Assembly: GCF_037572415.1 (NCBI RefSeq)
Contig: NZ_JBBHLB010000005.1
Location: 124,001-188,000, forward strand
DNA from: Flavonifractor porci
GTDB taxonomy: Bacteria; Bacillota; Clostridia; Oscillospirales; Oscillospiraceae
Direction of reading: 5' to 3'
DNA length: 64,000 nucleotides
The notes below the pieces were generated by a model. That model ran no database searches. It saw nothing but the letters and a program-made list of their open reading frames with translations, and was not told the DNA's origin. Below are positions 32,825 through 41,306 of this stretch, in pieces. The translations under genes and the position numbers were made by a program. Positions within the stretch are counted from its first letter, which is position 1; every line of letters starts with the position of its first letter.

Positions 32825-34021
32825 TTACTTGCCCACGATGGCGGCAGTATCCATGGCGATCATAAGCTCCTCATCGGTGGGGATGAGCAGGACCTTTACC
32901 TTGGAATCGGCGGCGGAAATAACCTTCTCCTTGCCCCGGACATTGTTGGCCTCGGCGTCCATCTTTACGCCCATGAACTCCAGACCGGAAGCAGCAGCCA
33001 TACGGGTGTTGGCATCGTTCTCGCCCACGCCGGCGGTGAACACGATGGCGTCCACACCGCCCATAGCGGCGGCATAGGCGCCGATGAGCTTCTTCACGCC
33101 GTACTGGAAGGCCTCCAGAGCCAGAGCAGCCTGCTGGTTTCCGTCATTGGCAGCATTTTCAACATCGCGGAAGTCGGAGGACACGCCAGAGATACCCAGC
33201 ACGCCGGACTTCTTGTTGAGGACATTCATCATTTCCTTCATGTCCCAGCCATATTTGTTCATCAGGTACTCCATGATGCCGGCGTCCAGATCACCGGAGC
33301 GGGTGCCCATGGGCAGACCGGCCAGGGGGGTGAAGCCCATGGAGGTGTCCACGCTCTTGCCACAGTCCACAGCGGCCACGGAAGAGCCGTTGCCCAGGTG
33401 GCAGGTGATGATCTTCAGCTCCTCAATGGGCTTGCCCAGCATAGCGGCGGCACGCTGAGACACATAGCGGTGAGAGGTGCCGTGGAAACCATAGCGGCGG
33501 ACCTTGTCTTTCTCATAGTACTCGTAGGGCAGAGCATAGATGTAGCTCTTGGCGGGCATGGTCTGATGGAAAGCGGTGTCAAACACGCCCACCATGGGCA
33601 CGCCGGGCATGACCTGCTCACAGGCCTTGATACCGGTGATGTTGGCGGGGTTGTGGAGCGGGGCCAGGGGGATGCACTCCTCCAGAGCGGCCATGACCTC
33701 ATCGGTGATGCGCACGGAGCCGGCGAACTTCTCGCCGCCGTGGACCACGCGGTGACCCACAGCATCGATCTCAGAGGCGCTCTTGATCACACCGTGCTCG
33801 CTGGAGAGCAGAGCGTCCAGCACAGCCTGAATGGCCTCGGCATGGGTGGGCATGGGGATCTCAAACTCATACTTGGCGTCCTTGGCGGGGACCTTGTGGG
33901 TCAGGCGGCCGTCGATGCCGATGCGCTCACACAGACCTTTGGCCAGCACCTCTCGGGTGCCGGGGTCCATGAGCTGATACTTGAGGGAAGAGCTGCCAGC
34001 GTTGATGACCAGAACTTTCAT
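32825..34021 (-). CDS. ackA: Acetate kinase
   Basis: A 398-residue acetate kinase that converts acetyl phosphate and ADP to acetate and ATP. ASKHA-fold motifs are intact: VLVINAGSSSLKYQL at the N terminus, YGFHGTSHRYV, HLGNGSSVAAVDCGKSVDTS, GLPMGTRSGDLD and FTAGVGEND. The start is ATG 34021 with an AAGGAGAG site; an upstream in-frame start would add 26 unrelated residues. It is transcribed alone, with no phosphotransacetylase neighbour, and diverges from tmcAL, a gene whose product also uses acetate. Confidence 0.96.
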   Translation of the reverse strand: MKVLVINAGSSSLKYQLMDPGTREVLAKGLCERIGIDGRLTHKVPAKDAKYEFEIPMPTHAEAIQAVLDALLSSEHGVIKSASEIDAVGHRVVHGGEKFAGSVRITDEVMAALEECIPLAPLHNPANITGIKACEQVMPGVPMVGVFDTAFHQTMPAKSYIYALPYEYYEKDKVRRYGFHGTSHRYVSQRAAAMLGKPIEELKIITCHLGNGSSVAAVDCGKSVDTSMGFTPLAGLPMGTRSGDLDAGIMEYLMNKYGWDMKEMMNVLNKKSGVLGISGVSSDFRDVENAANDGNQQAALALEAFQYGVKKLIGAYAAAMGGVDAIVFTAGVGENDANTRMAAASGLEFMGVKMDAEANNVRGKEKVISAADSKVKVLLIPTDEELMIAMDTAAIVGK

Positions 34022-34192
34022 CGTTCCATCTCTCCTTACTTTTCCTGATAAACTATGGCTTGAGAGCCAGGCGTTCCCGTAGTACAATAACAGAAACATA
34101 TCGGTTTTATTTTATCCCTTTTTGACACAAAGAACAACCCACATTTTTACTGAAAGGGAGAAAAATTTTACTCTTGTTCTGGAGGAAAAGCC

Positions 34193-35359
34193 ATGAGGGC
34201 CGTCGGCATCGTTGCGGAATACAATCCATTCCATCTGGGTCACGCCTGGCACATCGCCCACACTCGCCGCCTGTTGGGGGAGGACCGTCCCGTGGTGTGC
34301 GTTATGAGTGGCCACTGGGTCCAGGGGGCGGACTGCGCCGTTACGGACAAGTGGACCCGGGCGGAGTTTGCCCTGAAGGGGGGCGCCGATCTGATTTTGG
34401 AACTTCCCACCCCCTGGGCCATGTCTTCGGCTGAGACCTTTGCCCGTGGGGCGGTATCTATTCTTGCCGCTACCGGGGTGGTGGATACTCTCTCCTTCGG
34501 CAGCGAGTGCGGCAGCACTGATGAACTGCGCCATGCGGCGGAGGCTCTGGATTCCCCAGACTATCCGGCCAGACTGCGGGCTGCTCTGGACAGAGGGTTG
34601 TCCTTTCCAGCCGCCCGGCAGGAGGCTGCAAATTGTTCCTGCCTGTCCACCCCCAACAACAACCTGGGGGTGGAGTACCTGCGGGCGCTCCGCCATCTGA
34701 ACGCCTCCATGGAGGTGGTGACGATATCCCGCCGGGGGGCGGAGCACAACGGAAGCCAGACGGTGGAGGGTTTTGCTTCCGCCACCCAGATCCGCCGGCT
34801 GCTGCGGGCGGGGCGGTACCAAGACGCCGCCCCGCTGGTCCCCGCAGGCACCCTGGAGCAGCTTGGGGCAGCCTCCTCCCTGTCCCATATCGAGCGGGCC
34901 ATTTTGGCCAAACTGCGCACCATGGATGCTGAACAGTGGCGCATCCTACCTGACAGCGGCGCGGCGGAGGGCCTTCCGGAACGGCTGATCCACGCCGCCC
35001 GACAGGCTTTCTCCCTGGATGAATTCTATTCCCTGGCCAAGACCAAACGGTACACCCATGCCCGGCTGCGGCGGCTGGCTCTGTCCGCCTTTTTGGATCT
35101 AACGACAGACCGCCCTGTCCTCCCCCCTTACGTCCGGGTGCTGGGGTTCAATGGCCAGGGGCAGGTGTTGCTGAAGGACATGAAAAAACGCTGCACTCTG
35201 CCCATGCTCACCAAGCCCGCCCATGCCAAAATCCTTACCGGCCCCGCCCGGCAGCTCTTTGAGGCGGAGGTCCGGTACACTGACCTATATGGGCTGTGCT
35301 TCTCCACCCCAAAGCCCTGTGGGCTGGAATGGACCTCCACCCCAGTCATCATGAAATAA
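34193..35359 (+). CDS. tmcAL: tRNA(Met) cytidine acetate ligase
   Basis: A 388-residue TmcAL (YlbM family) protein, which activates acetate with ATP and N4-acetylates the wobble cytidine of elongator tRNA-Met. The nucleotidyltransferase motif is at the very N terminus (GIVAEYNPFHLGHAWH), followed by VCVMSGHWVQGAD, and a helical C-terminal domain with LRRLALSAFL. ATG 34193 follows TGGAGGAAAAGCC. It diverges from ackA over a 171-bp gap that contains no other gene. A terminator begins at its stop codon. Confidence 0.9.
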   Translation: MRAVGIVAEYNPFHLGHAWHIAHTRRLLGEDRPVVCVMSGHWVQGADCAVTDKWTRAEFALKGGADLILELPTPWAMSSAETFARGAVSILAATGVVDTLSFGSECGSTDELRHAAEALDSPDYPARLRAALDRGLSFPAARQEAANCSCLSTPNNNLGVEYLRALRHLNASMEVVTISRRGAEHNGSQTVEGFASATQIRRLLRAGRYQDAAPLVPAGTLEQLGAASSLSHIERAILAKLRTMDAEQWRILPDSGAAEGLPERLIHAARQAFSLDEFYSLAKTKRYTHARLRRLALSAFLDLTTDRPVLPPYVRVLGFNGQGQVLLKDMKKRCTLPMLTKPAHAKILTGPARQLFEAEVRYTDLYGLCFSTPKPCGLEWTSTPVIMK

Positions 35360-35393
35360 AAAAGTGTCGCGGGAATTCCCGCGACACTTTTTT
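35358..35393. terminator. Shared terminator of tmcAL and rsfS
   Basis: A perfect 36-bp palindrome with A and T runs at its ends, overlapping the tmcAL stop and lying 7 bp beyond the rsfS stop on the other strand. Confidence 0.9.
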
Positions 35394-35399
35394 ATTGCT

Positions 35400-35762
35400 T
35401 TAGTTTTCAGTGAGCACACCGGACAGATCCACGGGGGTAGCATCGCTCCACAGGCGCTCCAGATCGTAGAACTCTCTGGCCTCCTCATTGAAGATGTGGA
35501 CCACCACGGAGGAGAAATCCAGCAGGATCCAGATGCCGCCCCGGTGGCCCTCCACATGGTGGGGGGGCTCGCCGGCATCCTTCAGCTCCTTCTCACAGAC
35601 ATCGGCCAGGGCCTTGATCTGAGTGGTGGAGGTAGCGGAACACAGCACAAAATAGTCGGCCAGAGTGGTCAGATGACCGGTCTCCAGTACCTTGATATCC
35701 AGGCCCTTCTTGCTGTCCAGAGCTTTGGCGGCCAGCAGGGCAATTTCCTTGGGTGTTAACAT
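35400..35762 (-). CDS. rsfS: Ribosomal silencing factor
   Basis: A 120-residue RsfS/Iojap protein that binds uL14 and blocks joining of the ribosomal subunits when nutrients are scarce. The family core is visible: DYFVLCSATSTTQIKALAD, GHRGGIWILLDFSSVVVHIF and EAREFYDLERLW. It is the last gene of a leftward operon behind an LCP protein and the NadD-YqeK fusion, the common order in Firmicutes. Confidence 0.95.
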   Translation of the reverse strand: MLTPKEIALLAAKALDSKKGLDIKVLETGHLTTLADYFVLCSATSTTQIKALADVCEKELKDAGEPPHHVEGHRGGIWILLDFSSVVVHIFNEEAREFYDLERLWSDATPVDLSGVLTEN

Positions 35763-35774
35763 AAAATCTCTCCT

Positions 35775-37286
35775 TTATTCCACAGGCGGCATTCCCGGGC
35801 CAATCTCCGGGGTCGGTTCCGGAGCGGGTGTGGCTGCCGGCGTAGGCGCTGGCGTAGGGGTGGGCACCGGGGTCGCAGACGGCTGAGCGCTTGCCACCGG
35901 GGTAGATGTGGGCACCGGGGTTGCCGAGGGCTGAGCACTGGCCGCCGGGCTGTTACTGGGCTTGGGGGTAGCAGTTACCTCCGGCTTGGGGGTACTGCTG
36001 GGCTTGGGGGTGGAGGTGCCGGAACCGCTGGAACTGCTCGAACCAGAGGAACCGGACGAACTGCCGCCCTGAGGCTTGGCAGCGTAGCTATCCTCCACAT
36101 ATCCTCTGGTGGAGGACAGGGACCCATCATCGTTCACACTCATCAGGTCCAGCTGATCCAGCCGGATGTCTTCCAAATAGGGATTAAAGTAGGTGTTGAT
36201 CATCTCCAGGGTCTGATTCTGGATGGGGGTCACATAGGACTGCTTGTTGCCTACCGTCCGGCTGTATACCCAGGCGCCCTCACAAGGCAGAGTCATGAAG
36301 TTGACGTTCTCCATGCTCAGCCCGCCCAGAATGGCCTCCTGGGCAAACCAGGCCAGGTTATTCACGGTAAGGGTACCGCGGGTATCCACATTGTTAAAAA
36401 AGATCTGGGCCAGGGCGGGGATCTTGTCCACAGTCAGGTTGTTCAGACAGGTCTCGATGACCGCTTTCAGGAAATCCTGCTGGGTCTGAATGCGGCCCAG
36501 ATCGCCGGAGGGATAGCCGCCGTAGACGATCAGCTTGCCGTTTTCAATCTTGTTGTTCTTCCGCCAGCGCAGCAGCTGCATGGCCTCGTCACCGTCGATC
36601 TCCTGGGGACCGGCTTTCAGATGGATGTAGAGATCCTGAGTGCCGTCATCATAATTCATATCATAGGGCACGTCAAACCACACCGGCCCGATGGCGTCCA
36701 CCAACTCGCCCACAGCCTCCCATTCCACCACCATGGTGAAGTCGGGCTGGAATCCGATGAGGTAGGAGATCTCCTCCTTCAAATAGTCGATGCCGTCCTT
36801 GTCATACTTGGGAGCCCAGTTGTAGACGGAATTGATCTTCTTCACGTCCCAGGGCACATTGACCATGGTATCACGGGGAATATTCAGCACATTGAGCTGC
36901 TGGTTGGGAATGTCGTAGGACATGACCATAATGGTGTCGGTGTTGCCGCCGCCGCCGGTATCCCGTCCCACCACCAGGAAGGTGTAGAACTCCTCCTTCC
37001 GGTCGCCGGACAGTTTGGGTCCCGTCATCTCCATTCCGGCAGAGGCCTGAGCGTCGGGCGGGGTCACACTGGGAATCTGCGGCTTGACCACCAGGAGTTT
37101 ATAAGCGACGAACAAAACCACAATCAGTGCAGCGATGACCGTCAATACAATAAAGAAAATGCGCAGCGCCTTTTCCTTTGGGGAGCGCTGGGGCTTCGGC
37201 TTTTTCTGCTTGGGGGCTTTGGGCGGCTTTTGCTCTTTCGCGAGCCGGGCGCCGCCGCGGCTGTTCTTTTTCTCTTCCGGGTTCAT
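35775..37286 (-). CDS. LytR-CpsA-Psr (LCP) cell-wall ligase
   Basis: A 503-residue membrane protein: a basic cytoplasmic N terminus (residues 1-45, many KPQK repeats), one membrane helix (IFFIVLTVIAALIVVLFVAY), then the LCP domain with FLVVGRDTGGGGNTDTIM, LNIPRDTMVNVPW and KAGPQEIDGDEAMQLLRWR, whose arginines and aspartates bind the pyrophosphate of the lipid donor. LCP enzymes attach anionic glycopolymers to peptidoglycan. The last 90 residues are a low-complexity Ser/Pro/Thr/Ala tail with imperfect QPSATPVPT repeats, probably a wall-spanning extension. Confidence 0.92.
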   Translation of the reverse strand: MNPEEKKNSRGGARLAKEQKPPKAPKQKKPKPQRSPKEKALRIFFIVLTVIAALIVVLFVAYKLLVVKPQIPSVTPPDAQASAGMEMTGPKLSGDRKEEFYTFLVVGRDTGGGGNTDTIMVMSYDIPNQQLNVLNIPRDTMVNVPWDVKKINSVYNWAPKYDKDGIDYLKEEISYLIGFQPDFTMVVEWEAVGELVDAIGPVWFDVPYDMNYDDGTQDLYIHLKAGPQEIDGDEAMQLLRWRKNNKIENGKLIVYGGYPSGDLGRIQTQQDFLKAVIETCLNNLTVDKIPALAQIFFNNVDTRGTLTVNNLAWFAQEAILGGLSMENVNFMTLPCEGAWVYSRTVGNKQSYVTPIQNQTLEMINTYFNPYLEDIRLDQLDLMSVNDDGSLSSTRGYVEDSYAAKPQGGSSSGSSGSSSSSGSGTSTPKPSSTPKPEVTATPKPSNSPAASAQPSATPVPTSTPVASAQPSATPVPTPTPAPTPAATPAPEPTPEIGPGMPPVE

Positions 37287-37287
37287 C

Positions 37288-38496
37288 TCAAGGTTCCTTT
37301 CTGCTGGATTTGCTCCTCAGCCAGTCCCTGGCCTGCAGCGTGTTGCCGTGGACCGGCAGGCCCCGGTCCTTCATCTCCTGAATACTCATCTCGCAGCCCA
37401 GCAGCACGGCCTGGTCCAGATCCTCATAGGCCAGCTTCCGCAGCTTATCCACACCGGGGAAATCCCGGTTGGGCTCCATGTAGTCGGCAATGTACAGAAT
37501 CTTCTCCAGCAGCGTCATATCCGCTTTGCCGGTGGTATGCCAGAAAATCGCATTGTAAATATCGTCGCTCACTCCATACACATCCCGGGCCACACACGCC
37601 CCGGTTTTGGAATGGAGCAGCTTGACAGCACGCTGTTCCAAATCATCCAGTACGATACCATATTTATGGCATAATTGCAACTGCTCGTCCATCTCCAGAT
37701 ATTTTGTAATATCATGGAGGATACCCGCCCGGCGGGCCTTTTCTTCGTCGGCGCCCCAGCGGCGGGCCAGACGCACCGCCTCTTCTTCGGTGCCCCGAAT
37801 GTGGGCGATCCGCTTGGCCCGGATCATGGAGCAGGCGCAGGCCCGCAGTTCCCGGTCAGGCAGCTGCTTGAGGTCATAGTGAACACCGTAGAGTCCGTGA
37901 CGGATGATATATCCATATACCGCCGGAGACAGATACTCCTGTCCCTCTCCCCGGGCCAACAGTTCCCGCAGCTGGGTGGAGGATACGTCTACAATATGGG
38001 GCAGCTGGAGCACACAGGTCTTGGCTCCAAGGGTCTTTTGCAGATACTCCGCCTGGATGTTCAGTGCCTCGCCACTGTCGCTCTGGGTACGGGCAAAGGT
38101 ACATACCCCCGCCAGGCGGGTGATCCGCTCCGGCTCCCGCCAGTTCTGCAGGGTAAGAAACATATCGGTACCCATCATCAACCACAGTTCCGCGTCGGGA
38201 TGCTGTGCGTGGAGCTGCTCCAGGGTATCGGCCGTATAACTCTTCCCGGGCCGGGTCAACTCCAGATCACTCACCCCGATCTGGTCAGGCAGCAGCAGGC
38301 TGTCTGCTGCCAACTCCACCATAGCCAGCCGTTCCCGGGGGCCGGGGCTGCCCTCAGGCAGTTGCTTGTGGGGCGGCAGCGCCGCTGGAACAAACTGTAA
38401 ACGGTCCAGTCCCAGCACGTCCATTGCCGCCTGAGCCGAGGTCAAATGCCCCAAATGGGGTGGATTGAAGGTCCCGCCATAGATGCCCAGCTTCAT
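37288..38496 (-). CDS. nadD: Fused NadD adenylyltransferase and YqeK HD phosphohydrolase
   Basis: A 402-residue fusion. Residues about 1-205 are nicotinate-mononucleotide adenylyltransferase (IYGGTFNPPHLGHL nucleotide site, late DVSSTQLREL motif), an essential NAD synthesis step. Residues about 215-400 are a YqeK-type HD hydrolase (ARRAGILHDITKYL, HSKTG, IFWHTTG, LYIADYMEPNRDFPG), a family known to cleave diadenosine tetraphosphate. In many Firmicutes these are two adjacent genes. ATG 38496 is taken as the start (MKLGIYGG). It abuts the LCP gene with 1 bp between them. Confidence 0.92.
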   Translation of the reverse strand: MKLGIYGGTFNPPHLGHLTSAQAAMDVLGLDRLQFVPAALPPHKQLPEGSPGPRERLAMVELAADSLLLPDQIGVSDLELTRPGKSYTADTLEQLHAQHPDAELWLMMGTDMFLTLQNWREPERITRLAGVCTFARTQSDSGEALNIQAEYLQKTLGAKTCVLQLPHIVDVSSTQLRELLARGEGQEYLSPAVYGYIIRHGLYGVHYDLKQLPDRELRACACSMIRAKRIAHIRGTEEEAVRLARRWGADEEKARRAGILHDITKYLEMDEQLQLCHKYGIVLDDLEQRAVKLLHSKTGACVARDVYGVSDDIYNAIFWHTTGKADMTLLEKILYIADYMEPNRDFPGVDKLRKLAYEDLDQAVLLGCEMSIQEMKDRGLPVHGNTLQARDWLRSKSSRKEP

Positions 38497-38516
38497 GACC
38501 ATGCCCCCCTCGTTTA

Positions 38517-38840
38517 TTATGCTTTGCGCTTTTTGTCCGATACCAGAATGATCTTGTCTTTCTTATCCTTTTTGTGGGTTGGACGATACAGAACAAATTT
38601 TGTTCCGATCACCTGCACCACATCGCTGCGGGTAACAGCGGCCAGTTCCTCCGCCGCCTCCCGGCTGGTGAGCATACAATTCTCCAGCACTTTGCCCTTG
38701 ATGAGTTCCCGGGCCTCCAGCGCGTCGTCAGCCTGCTTCACCAGGTTGTCGCCGATGCCGTCCTTGCCTATGTGCAGGATGGTGTCAATGCTGTTGGCCA
38801 GGCCCCGCAGCTGGGCCCGCTGTTTACTTGTCAATTCCAT
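38517..38840 (-). CDS. yhbY: YhbY/CRM-domain ribosome-assembly RNA-binding protein
   Basis: A 107-residue CRM-domain protein (LTSKQRAQLRGLANSIDTIL, HIGKDGIGDNLV, GTKFVLYRPTHKK) that associates with pre-50S particles. The C terminus is lysine-rich. Its start lies 17 bp inside the end of the rdgB gene, so translation is coupled. It is part of the long leftward housekeeping operon. Confidence 0.93.
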   Translation of the reverse strand: MELTSKQRAQLRGLANSIDTILHIGKDGIGDNLVKQADDALEARELIKGKVLENCMLTSREAAEELAAVTRSDVVQVIGTKFVLYRPTHKKDKKDKIILVSDKKRKA

Positions 38841-39423
38841 TCAGATAATTCTCCAATTCTGTTTTAAATTTATTCAGTGCATTTCCCCGGTGGGAAATGG
38901 CATTCTTCTCTTCTGCGGTCAGTTCCGCAAAGGTCTTTTTCAGTCCCGGGATAAAGAACACCGGGTCGTAGCCGAAACCGCCCTCGCCCTTGGGGGCGTA
39001 GGCGATGGTGCCGGTGCACTCTCCTCTGGCCTCCACCTTGTCCCCATTGGGGAAGCAGCAGCAGATGGCGGAGACAAATTTGCCCCGCCGGTCCAGCTGG
39101 CCCCGCAGATTCTCCAGCAGCAGCTTGTACCGCCCCACGTCGTCCAGCTCGGGACCGCCGTAGCGGGCGGAGTACACGCCGGGGGCACCACCCAGAGCGT
39201 CCACACACAGGCCGGAGTCGTCGGCAATGGCGGGCAGGCCGGAGGCCTCACATACCGCATGGGCCTTCAGCCAGGCATTCTCCTCAAAGGTAGTGCCCGT
39301 CTCCTCCACATCCACGTCCACGCCCACTTCGGACTCCAGCACCACGTCCACCCCCAGCTGGGAGAGGATGGTCTTCATTTCCACCAGCTTGTGGGCGTTC
39401 TTGCTGGCCAATACCATTTTCAT
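38824..39423 (-). CDS. rdgB: XTP/dITP diphosphatase (Ham1/RdgB family)
   Basis: A 199-residue house-cleaning pyrophosphatase that removes non-canonical purine nucleotides. Family motifs: VLASKNAHKLVEMKTIL at the N terminus, FEENAWLKAHAV, ADDSGLCVDALGGAPGVYSA and GFGYDPVFFIPG. It starts 3 bp after the rph stop and overlaps yhbY. Normal length. Confidence 0.95.
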   Translation of the reverse strand: MKMVLASKNAHKLVEMKTILSQLGVDVVLESEVGVDVDVEETGTTFEENAWLKAHAVCEASGLPAIADDSGLCVDALGGAPGVYSARYGGPELDDVGRYKLLLENLRGQLDRRGKFVSAICCCFPNGDKVEARGECTGTIAYAPKGEGGFGYDPVFFIPGLKKTFAELTAEEKNAISHRGNALNKFKTELENYLNGIDK

Positions 39424-39426
39424 GTC

Positions 39427-40128
39427 TCAGCCCTCCAGTACGTTTTTCTGGATGGTCTGGAGCTGGGCGATGCCCTTGGCGCACAGATCCACCAGAGCCC
39501 GCTGCTCCTCCAGCGTGAAGGCCCGGCCCTCGCCGGTCCCCTGGAGCTCCACCAGTCTGCCGTCCCCAGTCATCACGCAGTTCAGATCCACCTGAGCGGA
39601 GGAGTCCTCCTCATAGCACAGGTCCAGCAGCAGCTGGTCATCCACAATGCCGGCGGACACCGCAGCCACCTGATCCACCAGAGCGTCAGCAGCACCCACC
39701 TTCTTCAGTGCCAGGGCCAGGGCCACATAGCCGCCGGTGACGCTGGCGGTACGGGTGCCGCCATCCCCCTGGAGCACGTCGCAGTCGATGGTTACAGAGC
39801 GCTCACCCAGCTTTTTCATATCCACGCAGGCACGGAGGGACCGGCCCACCAGCCGCTGGATCTCCGCCGAGCGGGGAGACAGCTTCAGCTTGGACACGTC
39901 CCGCTTGGACCGCTCCCGGTTAGCCCGGGGCAGCATGGAGTACTCGGCGGTGACCCAGCCCTCCCCCTCGGGAACGTGGGGCGGAGTGCGCTCCTCCACG
40001 CTGGCGCAGCACAGCACCTGGGTGTTGCCGCAGCGAATGAGGCAGGAACCCTCGGCAAATCTGTTGAAATTAGGAATGATCTCTACAGGCCGCAGCTGGT
40101 CCGCCGCCCGTCCGTCAATTCTGGCCAT
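39427..40128 (-). CDS. rph: Ribonuclease PH
   Basis: A 233-residue phosphorolytic 3' exonuclease that trims tRNA 3' ends. Recognised by CGNTQVLCCASVEERTP, WVTAEYSMLPRANRERS and TIDCDVLQGDGGTRTASVTG, which carry phosphate- and metal-binding residues. It lies between ftsY and rdgB in the same orientation; rph-rdgB pairing is common in Firmicutes. Confidence 0.95.
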   Translation of the reverse strand: MARIDGRAADQLRPVEIIPNFNRFAEGSCLIRCGNTQVLCCASVEERTPPHVPEGEGWVTAEYSMLPRANRERSKRDVSKLKLSPRSAEIQRLVGRSLRACVDMKKLGERSVTIDCDVLQGDGGTRTASVTGGYVALALALKKVGAADALVDQVAAVSAGIVDDQLLLDLCYEEDSSAQVDLNCVMTGDGRLVELQGTGEGRAFTLEEQRALVDLCAKGIAQLQTIQKNVLEG

Positions 40129-40143
40129 ATCAGATAACCTCCC

Positions 40144-41043
40144 TTAAATCAGCGCTTCCACAAAGGCCTCCGCTTCAAAGGGCATCAGATCGTCAATGCC
40201 CTCGCCTACGCCGATGTACTTCACCGGCACCTGGAGCTCCTGAGCGATGGCGATGACGATGCCGCCCTTGGCGGAGCCGTCCAGCTTGGTGAGGACGATA
40301 CCGGTGATACCGGCAGCCTCCTTGAACTGCTTGGCCTGGATCAGGCCGTTCTGGCCGGTGGTGGCGTCCAGCACCAGCAGAGTCTCCCGGTCGCAGCCGG
40401 GCAGCTCCCGGTCCACCACCCGGGAGATCTTGTTGAGCTCGTTCATCAGGTTCTGCTTGTTGTGCAGCCGGCCGGCGGTGTCGATGAGGATGACATTGGT
40501 GCCTCTGGCCTTGGCGGCGGTGAGCGCGTCAAAGACCACGGCGGCGGGGTCGGCCCCCTCATGCTGGCGGACGATCTCCACCCCGGAGCGCTGGCTCCAG
40601 ATCTCCAGCTGGTCGGCGGCGGCGGCCCGGAAGGTGTCGGCAGCAGCCATCAGCACCCGCCTGCCCTCCCCCTTCATTTTGGCGGCCAGCTTGCCGATGG
40701 TGGTGGTCTTGCCCACGCCGTTCACACCGATGAACAGGGCCACCGAGGGGGTGGTGGTGAGGTGGAGCTCCGGCTCGCCCACCTGGAGCATCTCGGTGAG
40801 CACCCGCCGCAGGCAGGCCCGGGCGGAGTCCATATCCTTGATTTTCTCCTCCTTCACCCGGCGGCGCAGCTCTTCCACCGCCTTCAGGGTGGTGTCCACG
40901 CCCATGTCGCCCAGGATCAGGGTCTCCTCCAGCTCGTCGTAGAAGTCGTCGTTGAGCTCACCGGCAAACAGCTGGTCGATGGAGTGCCCGATGTTCTCCT
41001 TGGTGCGGGTCAAACCCGCCTTGATCTTTGCAAAAAAGCCCAT
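40144..41043 (-). CDS. ftsY: Signal recognition particle receptor FtsY
   Basis: A 299-residue SRP-receptor GTPase delivering ribosome-nascent chain complexes to the membrane. N domain helices (residues about 5-85) precede the G domain with GVNGVGKTTTIGKLA, DTFRAAAADQLE, DTAGRLHNK and TKLDGSAKGG. The acidic A domain is absent, normal for Firmicutes. The start is ATG 41043 (MGFFAKIKAGL) with AAAGGA upstream; the frame is open further but that part covers the displaced smc tail and the structured insertion. The gene is 263 bp from the smc stop, an unusually long gap for this operon. Confidence 0.95.
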   Translation of the reverse strand: MGFFAKIKAGLTRTKENIGHSIDQLFAGELNDDFYDELEETLILGDMGVDTTLKAVEELRRRVKEEKIKDMDSARACLRRVLTEMLQVGEPELHLTTTPSVALFIGVNGVGKTTTIGKLAAKMKGEGRRVLMAAADTFRAAAADQLEIWSQRSGVEIVRQHEGADPAAVVFDALTAAKARGTNVILIDTAGRLHNKQNLMNELNKISRVVDRELPGCDRETLLVLDATTGQNGLIQAKQFKEAAGITGIVLTKLDGSAKGGIVIAIAQELQVPVKYIGVGEGIDDLMPFEAEAFVEALI

Positions 41044-41084
41044 ATTGATTTTGGTTCCTTTCGGTTGTTGATAAAACTGCCGCC

Positions 41085-41147
41085 TTATTTGATATGCAGT
41101 TCTTTTTCCACATCGTTCAGGTTGATGGTGAGCATCCGGCTGATCCC
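41085..41147 (-). repeat. Displaced second copy of the smc 3' end
   Basis: Read leftward, 20 codons and a TAA stop encode GISRMLTINLNDVEKELHIK, identical to the last 20 residues of smc except isoleucine for valine. At DNA level 8 of 60 coding bases differ, seven of them synonymous, and the stop is TAA instead of TGA. It has no start codon or ribosome site and lies between the structured insertion and ftsY. Confidence 0.9.
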
Positions 41148-41306
41148 CCGCCCAGCCAAGGCTGGGCGGGGACCCCTTGATTTTACTCAAATCGCCGGAA
41201 ATGAATCCCGGCGATTTCAAGGTTTTTCCCCAGGGCAAAACACTTGACGGCGCAAGCGCCGCCCCGCCTTCGGCGGGTGGGCGTCAGCCACCAACCCGTA
41301 AAGATA
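41148..41306 (-). mobile_element. Structured insertion at the smc 3' end
   Basis: About 158 bp without coding capacity, filled by hairpins: 12-bp stem 41146-41157/41160-41171, 10-bp stem 41189-41198/41208-41217 inside outer CCTTGA/TCAAGG arms, a CAAG...CTTG pairing at 41218-41246, a stem at 41248-41261 and a TTC-loop stem at 41263-41277. It separates the intact smc end from a diverged copy of that end. A related element lies at 47904-48054. No terminal transposase or long target duplication is visible, so the class is unknown. Confidence 0.65.

Noticed and set aside
35775..36060. Separate gene or recombination hotspot in the Pro/Thr repeat tail of the LCP protein
   Set aside because: The repeats are in frame and of ordinary low-complexity spacer type, similar to the spacer in the M23 protein.
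41044..41238. N-terminal extension of FtsY
   Set aside because: The frame is open, but it translates the displaced smc tail and hairpins in an unnatural frame; MGFFAKIKAGL at 41043 with a ribosome site is the normal start.
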